From the NCBI GenBank assembly GCA_002308235.1, contig DBVS01000059.1, positions 37,924-59,097 on the forward strand: a DNA stretch of 21,174 bases, in the 5' to 3' direction. Below the pieces are notes generated by a model that saw nothing but the letters and a program-made list of their open reading frames with translations, did no database searches and was not told the origin of the DNA. How positions within the stretch are numbered: position 1 is the stretch's first letter; every line of letters begins with the position of its first letter. The position numbers were made by a program, and so were the translations under genes. Origin of the DNA: Lachnospiraceae bacterium UBA1258. Lineage in GTDB: Bacteria; Bacillota; Clostridia; Lachnospirales; Lachnospiraceae. Below, piece by piece: positions 6,719 to 14,542 of the stretch.

Positions 6719-8299
6719 TCAGCGCTTCACGAGTATTTCCGAAAGTCTGCTCACGAGTTCTTCGGCAATGGCCAGATTCCCGGAATAAGTGGGATGTACT
6801 CCGTCCAAAAGATATGCTGCGGTATTGTCCGCCTTTATGGGCCCGTTGTCAAAAAGATTTACGAAATATACGTTTTCCGTATCCGAAGCAAGCTTTTCTT
6901 CTGCTTTAATATAATCTTTTAATGTACTTCCGCCCTTCACATACGCATCCTTGCCTGCATTTCCGTAATCCGTATAAATAGGGGATAAAACCACAAAAAC
7001 TGCATCCGGATACGCCTCTTTGAGGTTTTCGATGCCTTTCTTCAATCCATCCGCAAAGTCCGTTGCGGACGAACCCGAAACATAATCGTTAAAGCCATAT
7101 TCCGTTATGAATACCGTTTTCTTTCCGCTCTGTTTCTCGGAAAGGAATTTTTCGGTGGCTGTCCTGTTTAAGTCATCCGCACCTTCGACCGATTTTCCGT
7201 TCTTCAGTGCGTTTGTCACATTTACAAAGGAACCGGCGCTTTCAATCGATGCTGCAGATCCGTTTATTGCAAGATTATAACAGTCGGCGCCGGAAAGAGA
7301 GTGTAAAAATCCCGGTATGGAAATACTGTCCACATCGGTCTTTCGGATCACACTGTCTCCGAAGAACGCTATCCTGTAGTCATCGAATTTCCTCGAATCG
7401 AAGCCAAATCCCGCATATCTTCCGAGCATGGCGGAAAAATCCTCAAATACTGCTGCCACGCTCTCATCATCAATAACATATGACGGTGTGTTTTCATAAG
7501 CAAAAACCGTCTGGCTCACATCGGGCTTCATCCTGCCGTCTTCAAAACTGTCGGGGTTGATGGCAAGCCATTTTTCGGTACCCATGGAGTGGATCGTCAC
7601 ATTCTGATACCAGCTGCAGTACTGTATGCATTCTCTCCAGATGTCTAACTTGGCTTCTCTGGTCTTTGCGTCGTAAGAGATCCATTCATCCGCTTCTATT
7701 ACCGGAAGATTTACCCTGAATTCCACATCCGGATATTCGGCTATCACGGAAAGAAGAAAAGCTCTTAATTCCTGTGGAAACGTAAGTTTATCGGAATCAT
7801 CGAAAACAAACCGTTTCTCATAATTCTTGTAAAGAAGGTAAGGCTCAATATAAATTACCACCTTCTCGACCTTGTTTCCCGAACCCATGGCAGCTCTCAG
7901 AAAACCCGTGATCTTTTCGGGTTTATTCACGTTATATCCGATGCTTTTGATCGTTTTTGCAAAAAATTGGGAATACCACTCTTCGCACCGGGAATCCGGA
8001 TCCCACATGTTTATCTGGATACCGTTATATTCACCGAGAGAAAGCTCCCTGAGCCAGTAATCATAGGTTTTCTCGTCGTATTCGGCTTCTTTCTTCCGCT
8101 CGTCAAGGAATGAAAGTATCTTTCTTTTTAGAACATCTTCTACTCTGTCCTGACTAATCTGTTCCTTCAGTTTTTCTTCCGCTTCTTTCAGTTTGATCTG
8201 CTCGTTTTTATAATTTCTGAACAAAAGCAGAGCCATGGTGATAATTACCAAAAGAAAAATGCCGCTTACGACTTTTAATTTGCTTATGTGTTTCTTCAT
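6719..8299 (-). CDS. Large membrane-anchored SGNH hydrolase with an N-terminal degenerate SGNH-like region
   Basis: A 526-residue protein: N-terminal hydrophobic anchor (about 9-27), a charged, probably coiled-coil stretch (about 30-72) with alternating Lys/Glu, a region of about 210 residues (88-300) and a C-terminal SGNH domain. The last has complete blocks: FFGDSVI with Ser316, a Gly near 347 in AINGSA, EYGFNDY with Asn404, and DGVHPTY with Asp499 and His502. The middle region has the secondary-structure rhythm of a DltD-like SGNH fold ending in NPDSFEDGRM, where an active enzyme would have Asp-x-x-His; I see no GDS serine there, so it may be an inactive copy. Probably extracytoplasmic, acting on acyl groups of the polymer (inference). 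The ribosome site is weak (AGAAG). It lies between GT2 and manC with short gaps. Confidence 0.8.
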   Translation of the reverse strand: MKKHISKLKVVSGIFLLVIITMALLLFRNYKNEQIKLKEAEEKLKEQISQDRVEDVLKRKILSFLDERKKEAEYDEKTYDYWLRELSLGEYNGIQINMWDPDSRCEEWYSQFFAKTIKSIGYNVNKPEKITGFLRAAMGSGNKVEKVVIYIEPYLLYKNYEKRFVFDDSDKLTFPQELRAFLLSVIAEYPDVEFRVNLPVIEADEWISYDAKTREAKLDIWRECIQYCSWYQNVTIHSMGTEKWLAINPDSFEDGRMKPDVSQTVFAYENTPSYVIDDESVAAVFEDFSAMLGRYAGFGFDSRKFDDYRIAFFGDSVIRKTDVDSISIPGFLHSLSGADCYNLAINGSAASIESAGSFVNVTNALKNGKSVEGADDLNRTATEKFLSEKQSGKKTVFITEYGFNDYVSGSSATDFADGLKKGIENLKEAYPDAVFVVLSPIYTDYGNAGKDAYVKGGSTLKDYIKAEEKLASDTENVYFVNLFDNGPIKADNTAAYLLDGVHPTYSGNLAIAEELVSRLSEILVKR

Positions 8300-8342
8300 T
8301 TCTTTTGCTTCTAAAATGCCTTTCGGAATAATAAATTGTCCG

Positions 8343-9338
8343 TTACAGTTTTTTTATCTTCGCATGTACCTTTCGAACGCTCTTTGGAGCGACGGCAAAC
8401 AAAGTAAGATATCTTTTGCTCTTCCCGGATAAATAGGGAGAAAGCATGCCCTTAAGCCAGTTCCTTCTGACGTATCTTACGATGTCAGCGTAGCCTTCAT
8501 AATCCTTGCGCATGAAATCGATGGGAATGTGCAAAAGATATGTGAGCCGCTGAAACAGCCCGAATCTCACGGATATCTTCTTAAGGGACGGGTAAATGCA
8601 TTTGACCAGCTGGTCCGCTTCGTCCGCATTGTTTACATTATCAAGAAAAACTCTGGAAAAATCGTTTTTGTTTTTCTTTCTGGTATTGCTCTCGGGCTTG
8701 TAAAAAACGTTGTATTTGTAGCAGGGAAGCGAAATGACTCCCTTGCAGTCAAGCAGCATGTAGATAAGAACCTTAAAATCCTCGTTAAGCTTTCCCTCGG
8801 GAAATTCTCTGCCGTTAAACAGCCGCCTGTCGGTGAGTTTCGTACACATAGAACAGTCGCCCACATGCAGGAGCAGGGATTTCATGAATTCCTCCGAAGA
8901 AATGAAGGTCTCGGTCTCGGGCGGTACGCAAATGTCCGGAAGCCGCTCTCCCGAAGAATCGATCTCGTTTCTTCCCACCTGCACGATCAAAGGCTCGTTA
9001 TTTCCGCTCTCCCGCTCTCTGATAACGGGTTTTAAAAGTGTTTCGAGGAAATCGGGCTCCACGTAATCGTCACTGTCGATAAAGGAAAAAAACTCACCCG
9101 AAGCTTTCCTGATCCCCGCATTTCTTGCAGCCGAAGAACCGCCGTTCTTTTGGTGGATCACTTGGATCCTTGGATCGCGCGCCGCATATTCATCGCAGAT
9201 CGCACCGCTTCCGTCCGTGGATCCGTCATCACAAAGGATCAGTTCGAAATCCCGAAGGGTCTGGCCCAATATTGAGTTTATGCACTTTTCAAGATACACC
9301 CCGGCATTGTAAACCGGGACGATAACCGATACAAGCAT
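8343..9338 (-). CDS. Family 2 glycosyltransferase
   Basis: A 331-residue GT2 enzyme with a full GT-A N-terminal domain: SVIVPVYNAGVYLEKCINS, LCDDGSTDGSG with the UDP-sugar binding Asp pair, NGGSSAARNAGI, and the metal-binding FIDSDDYVEPDF (about residues 90-101). The C-terminal 120 residues are basic and lack clear membrane helices, so it is a cytosolic or membrane-associated enzyme that adds one sugar to the lipid-linked repeat. The ATG lies five bases after the stop of the upstream GT4 gene, with AGGAT/GAGG just before it. A gap of 43 bases separates it from the SGNH gene, the longest gap in this stretch; I found no clear promoter there. Donor and acceptor cannot be told from sequence. Confidence 0.87.
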   Translation of the reverse strand: MLVSVIVPVYNAGVYLEKCINSILGQTLRDFELILCDDGSTDGSGAICDEYAARDPRIQVIHQKNGGSSAARNAGIRKASGEFFSFIDSDDYVEPDFLETLLKPVIRERESGNNEPLIVQVGRNEIDSSGERLPDICVPPETETFISSEEFMKSLLLHVGDCSMCTKLTDRRLFNGREFPEGKLNEDFKVLIYMLLDCKGVISLPCYKYNVFYKPESNTRKKNKNDFSRVFLDNVNNADEADQLVKCIYPSLKKISVRFGLFQRLTYLLHIPIDFMRKDYEGYADIVRYVRRNWLKGMLSPYLSGKSKRYLTLFAVAPKSVRKVHAKIKKL

Positions 9339-9343
9339 TTATC

Positions 9344-10462
9344 CTATGCCTCGCTTAAGGGCCCGTCCTCGTAATCGGGCATTTTGTGTTCTTTGTCCAT
9401 TACAAATCTGAATATTCTTTCTGCGGCCACATTTCCGTTCCACACACGGGTAATGGTGTTGTATGCGGCGTTACCAAGCTTTCTTGCCAGTTCCCTGTCA
9501 AAGGAAAGAAGCGTCTTTTCCAGAAGCTCACGATTACTGCAGGCTCTGTAGGTAAAACCGTTTACACCGTTCTTTATGAGATAGGGAGCGCTTCCGATGG
9601 CCTTTGACGCAAGGGTTACGCAACCCGAATTCATCGCTTCGTTAACGACAGCTCCCCAGCCTTCCAGGCGGTCAGAAGTGGAAATAAAGATATCTGCACG
9701 TCGCATGGCCTCTCTGACTTCCTCCGGAGACTTGCTTCCTTCGAAGCTTATCACATGGGAAAGGCCTTTTTTGATTGCTGTCGCATGGATTTTATTTTCG
9801 AGTTCCCCGTTTCCGATCATGGAAATGTGGAAACGCTTGCCGGCTTTAATGAGATTTTCCGCCAGAGTGAGCATCATTTCCGGATGCTTCCAGTCTATGA
9901 ATCTTCCGGCCCAGAGGATCTCGGTGGTCTCTTTTGCCCGAAGTTCATGGAGATCCTTATAGGTCTCGACCTTGGGAAAATAACCGAACTTCATCATCTT
10001 GTTCCTGTAAGCGCGGATGAGCTTAAAATCGCCCTTTACATGGGCTCCCGCACAAAGCAGGTACACAGGCGAATCGTTAAATCTTGTATGATCGTGATAT
10101 TTTTTCTTAAGGCCTCTGGGAGATACAAACTTCCAGCGACCCTCCTTGTAGATCCTTTCGGAATAAACAAGAGTAAGCTTTCCCGCTAAGAGCCTCGGCA
10201 TGATGATATCCGTGTTTTCGCACCCGCCGAAGATCACGCAGTCGCTCTTCATGATTATATCGTCACAGGCCTCGGGCTGCTCATAATAGAGCTTTACGTA
10301 AGGACGATTGGCATAATCGGGATTCCATCCGAGTCTGATTCGATCTTCCTCCATGGGCTCCGTCTGCACAAAAGTATATTCTCCTCCCGTCAGTTCAAAA
10401 AGTCTGTCGGAAAGAGGCGCCTGATGATGATTTATGTAATTAGATACAAATGCTATTTGCAT
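9344..10462 (-). CDS. Family 4 (GT-B) glycosyltransferase
   Basis: A 372-residue GT-B enzyme. The N-terminal half opens with IAFVSNYINHHQ, a glycine-poor acceptor-side motif seen in some GT4 proteins. The C-terminal half holds the donor site: ILWAGRFIDWKHPEMML, ISMIGNGELE, FEGSKSPEEV, ADIFISTSDRLEGWGAVV and NEAMNSGCVTLAS, the usual E-x7-E region of GT4 retaining transferases. It is cytosolic and adds a sugar to the growing repeat. The start is ATG 10462: AAGGAG lies seven bases upstream, inside the preceding gene; the TTG three bases earlier is not preferred. It overlaps the upstream GT4 gene by 23 bases, so the two are likely translated together. Sugar unknown. Confidence 0.87.
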   Translation of the reverse strand: MQIAFVSNYINHHQAPLSDRLFELTGGEYTFVQTEPMEEDRIRLGWNPDYANRPYVKLYYEQPEACDDIIMKSDCVIFGGCENTDIIMPRLLAGKLTLVYSERIYKEGRWKFVSPRGLKKKYHDHTRFNDSPVYLLCAGAHVKGDFKLIRAYRNKMMKFGYFPKVETYKDLHELRAKETTEILWAGRFIDWKHPEMMLTLAENLIKAGKRFHISMIGNGELENKIHATAIKKGLSHVISFEGSKSPEEVREAMRRADIFISTSDRLEGWGAVVNEAMNSGCVTLASKAIGSAPYLIKNGVNGFTYRACSNRELLEKTLLSFDRELARKLGNAAYNTITRVWNGNVAAERIFRFVMDKEHKMPDYEDGPLSEA

Positions 10463-11720
10463 CAAATATCTCCTTGTAAATTTCCGTAAGTCTCAAAAAG
10501 TTTGCTTCGGGATCGTGGGTTCTTTCGGCATGTTCCTTTGCGGACTTCACAAAGGATCCGCGCGCTTCCGCATCGGTCCAGATTTTTGCGATTCCGTCAC
10601 AAAGGGCCGCCACATCCCCGGGTGTATATAAGATCCCATCTTTTCCGTCATCGAAGATTCCCGGTATTCCGCCAACCCTTGCAGCCACACAGGGCACTGA
10701 AAGAAGCATGGCCTCTCCGAGAGAGTTGGGTGAATTTTCAATGGTGGAAGGACATACAAAAACCGAGGATCTCATGAGCCTTTCGGCATATTTCTCTGCG
10801 GATAAGCTGCCCGTAAAGACTATGCTGTCCCAAAGATCGTTTTTCTTTATAAGTTCAAGCAGATACTTCCCGTAGGAAGAAAGTCTGATCCTGTCCTTTA
10901 AGCTCTTATGTCGGGTAACATTGTCGCCCGCAATGTAAACCTTCGCATCGGGGAAATCTTTTTTAAGCTCCGCCAGCGCCTTTATCATAAAATGTGCGCC
11001 TTTGATGGGGTAATTGCCCTGACTTAAAAATATCGAAAAAGGCTCAACGTCTTTCCCCGCACTCTTTCCGTAAAAGTTTTTCCTCAGAGTTTCGTTCATA
11101 AAGAAATACTTTGCATCGGGATTTACTTTTTCCGTAAAGGCCCTGTCAAAGGGGGTCCTTCCCGTTACGTTTCCCACAAGTTTAAGGGCCATAACCTCGT
11201 TTTCGGCTCTTTTTGCAAATTTTTCACGTTGCTCCTTTAAGGAATCCTTCTTTAAAAAATCCCTGAAGGTCACACGGTTAATCACCCTGCCCGGAACTCC
11301 GTCAAAGAAATGGTCTTTATATATTTCCATGACTCCCTGGATCCCCACCAGTACGCGATCGGGTGTTTCTTTCATGACCCTTGCCATGGCAAGGGTGTGT
11401 GGGTATTCCGTTCCGAATATGTGCACTATATCGGGCGCAAATTCCGAAACTATCCCGCGGAGCCTGTTTTCCAAGTTATCATCATAAACCTCGGGTCTTA
11501 AGGTATTTTCATAAAAACCGAAATATTTTATGTTTTCTTCTTCAAATCTGAAGCCGTCAAGCTCGGAAGGAACCGGAAAGCAGATACCGAGTTCGAAAGC
11601 ACCGCCCTTTGCGGCCGCTTCGCTTGCTCCCACCAGCCAGCCTTCTTTGTCCGAAGCCTTAAGATTGAGTCTTTCTGCAATTTTCGGAAGCATTATGTTG
11701 CAAAGCCATAAAATTCTCAC
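10440..11720 (-). CDS. Family 4 (GT-B) glycosyltransferase
   Basis: A 426-residue GT4 enzyme with ILWLCNIMLPK at the N-terminus, DIVHIFGTEYPHTLAMA in the acceptor domain, and donor-domain motifs FLSQGNYPIKGAHFMIKAL, VYIAGDN, VFTGSLSAEKYAERLMRS, VFVCPSTIENSPNSLGEAM and CVAARVGGIPGIFDDG. The SPNSLGEAM segment carries the conserved Glu of the family. Retaining transfer from a nucleotide sugar to the lipid-linked repeat is expected. The start codon is GTG 11720: GAGGA lies six bases upstream within the last codons of the preceding GT2 gene, whose stop is two bases before. The next GT4 gene starts inside its 3' end. It is longer than its GT4 neighbour and not obviously a recent duplicate of it. 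Confidence 0.87.
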   Translation of the reverse strand: MRILWLCNIMLPKIAERLNLKASDKEGWLVGASEAAAKGGAFELGICFPVPSELDGFRFEEENIKYFGFYENTLRPEVYDDNLENRLRGIVSEFAPDIVHIFGTEYPHTLAMARVMKETPDRVLVGIQGVMEIYKDHFFDGVPGRVINRVTFRDFLKKDSLKEQREKFAKRAENEVMALKLVGNVTGRTPFDRAFTEKVNPDAKYFFMNETLRKNFYGKSAGKDVEPFSIFLSQGNYPIKGAHFMIKALAELKKDFPDAKVYIAGDNVTRHKSLKDRIRLSSYGKYLLELIKKNDLWDSIVFTGSLSAEKYAERLMRSSVFVCPSTIENSPNSLGEAMLLSVPCVAARVGGIPGIFDDGKDGILYTPGDVAALCDGIAKIWTDAEARGSFVKSAKEHAERTHDPEANFLRLTEIYKEIFDANSICI

Positions 11721-11722
11721 GT

Positions 11723-12547
11723 TCAGTCCTCTTTGCGGCCTTTTTTCTTAAGACGGATAATGGCAGATTTAACCTTCTGGTATGCTTTTGCGGTCTTCTT
11801 GTTTCTTGCCAGCACACCGCGTAATTTGTGCATTGACAGAATCAATTCGCTCCTGTACTTAAATCTTTCGCCCAGCGTAAAATATCTGCCGACTATTTCT
11901 TCGTACTCGGATTTGTCCAACGCACGGTTTGCTTTCTTTTCGGAGAACCCGCCGCCCTCGTAAAAGCAGACCGTAAAACCTAAGTTTATGAACCTCACCC
12001 TCGCATTGAAATACGAATAAAGAAAGTGCTCGTAGTCCGCCCGGATTCTGTATTTCGAATCAAAGCCCCTGCTTGCTATCGTGTCCCGTGAATAGAAAAT
12101 TGCCTGATGGCAGGGGATATTTCTGTAGCATACGGAAGGCGTGATGTAGGCAGGTGACTTGGAAACCGCATCATAACTTGCAAAATACGTGTCTCCGTAA
12201 GCAATGGTAGCTTCCTTCGGAAGATTTGCGGCAGCCACTCGTGAAAGCACGTTTTTATCGTACAGGGCATCTCCCGCATTTATAAACACAACGTAATCTC
12301 CGGAAGCGTATTTTACCGCCTGATTCATGGCATCGTAAATGCCCGAATCCTTGCAGGAAACAACCTTTATTCTGGGGTCCTCCGAATTAACGTACGCATC
12401 AACGCTTCCGTCCGTGGAGCCCCCGTCTTTAATTATGATCTCATATCTGTCATAAGTCTGCGAAAGTACCGAATCGACGGCCTTTTTAAGCCCCTCGCCC
12501 GGATTAAAGCAAACTATTATGATTGAAAAACTCAAACCCAATTCCAT
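11723..12547 (-). CDS. Family 2 glycosyltransferase (WcaE/WcaA-like)
   Basis: A 274-residue GT2 enzyme: FSIIIVCFNPGEGLKKAV, IIKDGGSTDGSVD, DSGIYDAMNQAVKYASGDYV and VFINAGDALYD. The combination of KDGGSTDGS, SGIYDAMN and INAGD in place of a DxD is typical of the colanic-acid WcaE-like subgroup. HQAIFYSRD and RADYEHFLY follow in the C-terminal half. The tail is strongly basic. The start is ATG 12547, with GGAGAG about five bases upstream and 14 bases after the polymerase stop; a longer frame beginning at TTG 12580 would overlap that gene and is less likely. It adds a sugar to the repeat unit in the cytosol; specificity unknown. Confidence 0.86.
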   Translation of the reverse strand: MELGLSFSIIIVCFNPGEGLKKAVDSVLSQTYDRYEIIIKDGGSTDGSVDAYVNSEDPRIKVVSCKDSGIYDAMNQAVKYASGDYVVFINAGDALYDKNVLSRVAAANLPKEATIAYGDTYFASYDAVSKSPAYITPSVCYRNIPCHQAIFYSRDTIASRGFDSKYRIRADYEHFLYSYFNARVRFINLGFTVCFYEGGGFSEKKANRALDKSEYEEIVGRYFTLGERFKYRSELILSMHKLRGVLARNKKTAKAYQKVKSAIIRLKKKGRKED

Positions 12548-12561
12548 AATCTCTCCGGTGG

Positions 12562-13635
12562 CTAAGTCATGAAAAGCCAACTGTAATAAGGCAAAAGCCT
12601 GATATTGTTGTCATAGCAGCTGCGCAAAAACAAAGCAAAATAGGCAGCGTAGCAAAGAACCGTGACAGCACTGAAAAATATGCGCTTTCTTTTACCCGGA
12701 ATCCGCTTTAAAACCGAAGGAACAAGGAAAATGTGGCTTGCGGACATGTAATATCCAAGACGCGTATATTCCGGAACAAAGGAACAGCAGGCGTAAACAA
12801 TAAGCGCCAGCACGTTCAAATTAAAATAAAACGTATTCTTTATATCATCCTTTATGCACTGTTTGTAAAAGATGATGCATAAAACGATGATCGCGGCCGC
12901 CTTGGCGATATTCACGTAGGACACTCTGTTATTGTCAAAGGCTGAACCCCGGTAGAAGGGGTAAAACAGAAAGATTATCTTTCTGTAAAAGTTTTTAAAC
13001 AGAACCAATGACAAAGCAAAAGCGGAAAGGAGGGCCAGGAACTCTTTCCTCCACCGTATTCTGCAAAGATAATATATCGGAATTACGATAAGCACCGTTT
13101 TGTGAATGAGCGACGCGGCAATTATCGTAAGAATAAACTTTAAATGCTGCTTTTCGATGACATAGCGCATGGAATAAAGCGCAATGGCAAAGGCCACGTA
13201 ATATCTGACCGAGTTTAAACTTGAAAAGTAAAAGCCGTTTGCCAAAAGCAAAAACAGACTGAAAGCAAACCATTCGCTCTGCTTTCCGATGGCCTTCACA
13301 AAGAAAAAGACCGTTATAAAGGCAAACAGTGCAAATATCAAGAGATAGCAGTTCTTGCCGAAAATAAACTGCATCAGCGCCACAATCCCGTTAAAGCCGA
13401 ACTCATAAGCAAGAATGCCCACGTTTCCTTCGGCAATCTCGTCAAAGTTTAACTTGTAGACCCAGTAATCGTTTCCGATGGCAAGTCTCATGGCCGAAAC
13501 CATGAAAAGCGCGATAAAAATGAATCCGGCCGTCAGCCTGTTGAGTGCTGCCTGCTTTGTGCCCTTTATGCAGTTTTCTTTGATCATCAAAGCCATGGCG
13601 GTTACCATGACCGTGAGTCCGATATAAAGAAGCAA
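12562..13635 (-). CDS. EpsG/Wzy-like polysaccharide polymerase
   Basis: A 357-residue membrane protein with about ten hydrophobic segments throughout. The first extracytoplasmic loop holds MRLAIGNDYWVYKLNF, matching the R-x-x-x-G-x-D-Y motif of the EpsG family, and a later helix carries SSLNSVRYYVAFAIALYSMRYV with the family's Arg. EpsG proteins are thought to polymerise exopolysaccharide repeats outside the membrane, in the role of Wzy. The start is TTG 13635, with GAGG seven bases upstream and ten bases after the stop of the Wzz-like gene; the next in-frame ATG has no ribosome site. Its place after the chain-length gene supports the polymerase role. Confidence 0.83.
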   Translation of the reverse strand: MLLYIGLTVMVTAMALMIKENCIKGTKQAALNRLTAGFIFIALFMVSAMRLAIGNDYWVYKLNFDEIAEGNVGILAYEFGFNGIVALMQFIFGKNCYLLIFALFAFITVFFFVKAIGKQSEWFAFSLFLLLANGFYFSSLNSVRYYVAFAIALYSMRYVIEKQHLKFILTIIAASLIHKTVLIVIPIYYLCRIRWRKEFLALLSAFALSLVLFKNFYRKIIFLFYPFYRGSAFDNNRVSYVNIAKAAAIIVLCIIFYKQCIKDDIKNTFYFNLNVLALIVYACCSFVPEYTRLGYYMSASHIFLVPSVLKRIPGKRKRIFFSAVTVLCYAAYFALFLRSCYDNNIRLLPYYSWLFMT

Positions 13636-13645
13636 TTCTCTACCT

Positions 13646-14542
13646 CTACTTCATAAAAGGGTCCGGGAAACGGGTTCCCGCATAAAAGCCTTTGATAAGC
13701 CAGATCTTTGCGTTTGTAAGATAAGCCTTTGTGACCTTTATGTTACGCTTTTTAAGTTCATAAAGCACGTGTTCGACGATCTTACCGTTATGGGCACCGG
13801 AAACCACGTAAACTTCGGTTTCCCCTTCAGAGATCCCCGCCAGGTCGGGAAGGCTTTTATCCAGTACCAATGCGCCTTCAGGAATGTTGCCGTCAAAGGT
13901 TTCCGTTTCGATGCCGTACTTTTTCTCGAAAAGTTCCGGAATATAGATCGAATCATCCATCAGGATATATACGCTTCTTCCGAAGAGTGCTGCCAGTAAT
14001 CCGAGCACTGCGCCCAAAATGCAGGCCCTCAAAAAATATTTGGCGTTGTCGACTTTTTTCGGTGTCTCATAAACATCCATGATCAGGACATCCTGTATTT
14101 CGGGAAGTTTATCGGAAACGCTCTCGATGACGGGAACTGTGGCCTTTGCGACTTCTGCGGTCTTTTCTTTGTCCTCTGAAGTCACATATACGTAAACTAT
14201 CCTTGAGTCTGAGGGAACCTCCGCCGTAAGAAGCGCGCTTATTTCGTCACTTGAATATTTGCCCGAAAGATTAGCCGAGATATCATCGGTAATCCAGTCC
14301 ATGGCAACAATCTCATTCCAGGTATAACGGTTGATGTAGGTATACTGGCCTATCTCGGTATCAAAATAAAGGTCTTCATGGGCAACTATTCTCGTCTGAT
14401 AAAGTGGCTTATCAATCACAAGTTTCTTTACCGCATAGCCACCGCCTATAAGAACTCCGCCAATCAGCGCACCAATCAGAAGAATATGAAATTTCCTGAA
14501 AAGCCTTAAAAGAAAAAGCTTTATGTCAAAGCGATCAGTCAT
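13646..14542 (-). CDS. Wzz/YveK-like chain-length determinant with kinase-like degenerate C-terminal tail
   Basis: 298 residues from ATG 14542, chosen because GGAGG lies six bases upstream; a longer frame to 14611 has no site. Two membrane helices (about 20-36 and 168-188) flank an extracytoplasmic domain with many acidic residues, the plan of Wzz and of CpsC/YveK kinase activators. After TM2 comes a cytosolic tail of about 105 residues: DDSIYIPELFEKKYGIETE resembles the linker of BY-kinases, and VYVVSGAHNGKIVEHVLYEL lies where a Walker A loop would be but lacks the G-x-x-G-x-G-K-S/T pattern. I infer a degenerate or regulatory kinase-like tail. It starts inside the 3' end of the phosphotransferase gene (8-base overlap). 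It probably controls polymer length with the EpsG-like polymerase. Confidence 0.78.
   Translation of the reverse strand: MTDRFDIKLFLLRLFRKFHILLIGALIGGVLIGGGYAVKKLVIDKPLYQTRIVAHEDLYFDTEIGQYTYINRYTWNEIVAMDWITDDISANLSGKYSSDEISALLTAEVPSDSRIVYVYVTSEDKEKTAEVAKATVPVIESVSDKLPEIQDVLIMDVYETPKKVDNAKYFLRACILGAVLGLLAALFGRSVYILMDDSIYIPELFEKKYGIETETFDGNIPEGALVLDKSLPDLAGISEGETEVYVVSGAHNGKIVEHVLYELKKRNIKVTKAYLTNAKIWLIKGFYAGTRFPDPFMK

Noticed and set aside
8300..8342. A second internal promoter before the large SGNH gene
   Set aside because: The 43-base gap is AT-rich but has no -35/-10 pair at acceptable spacing.
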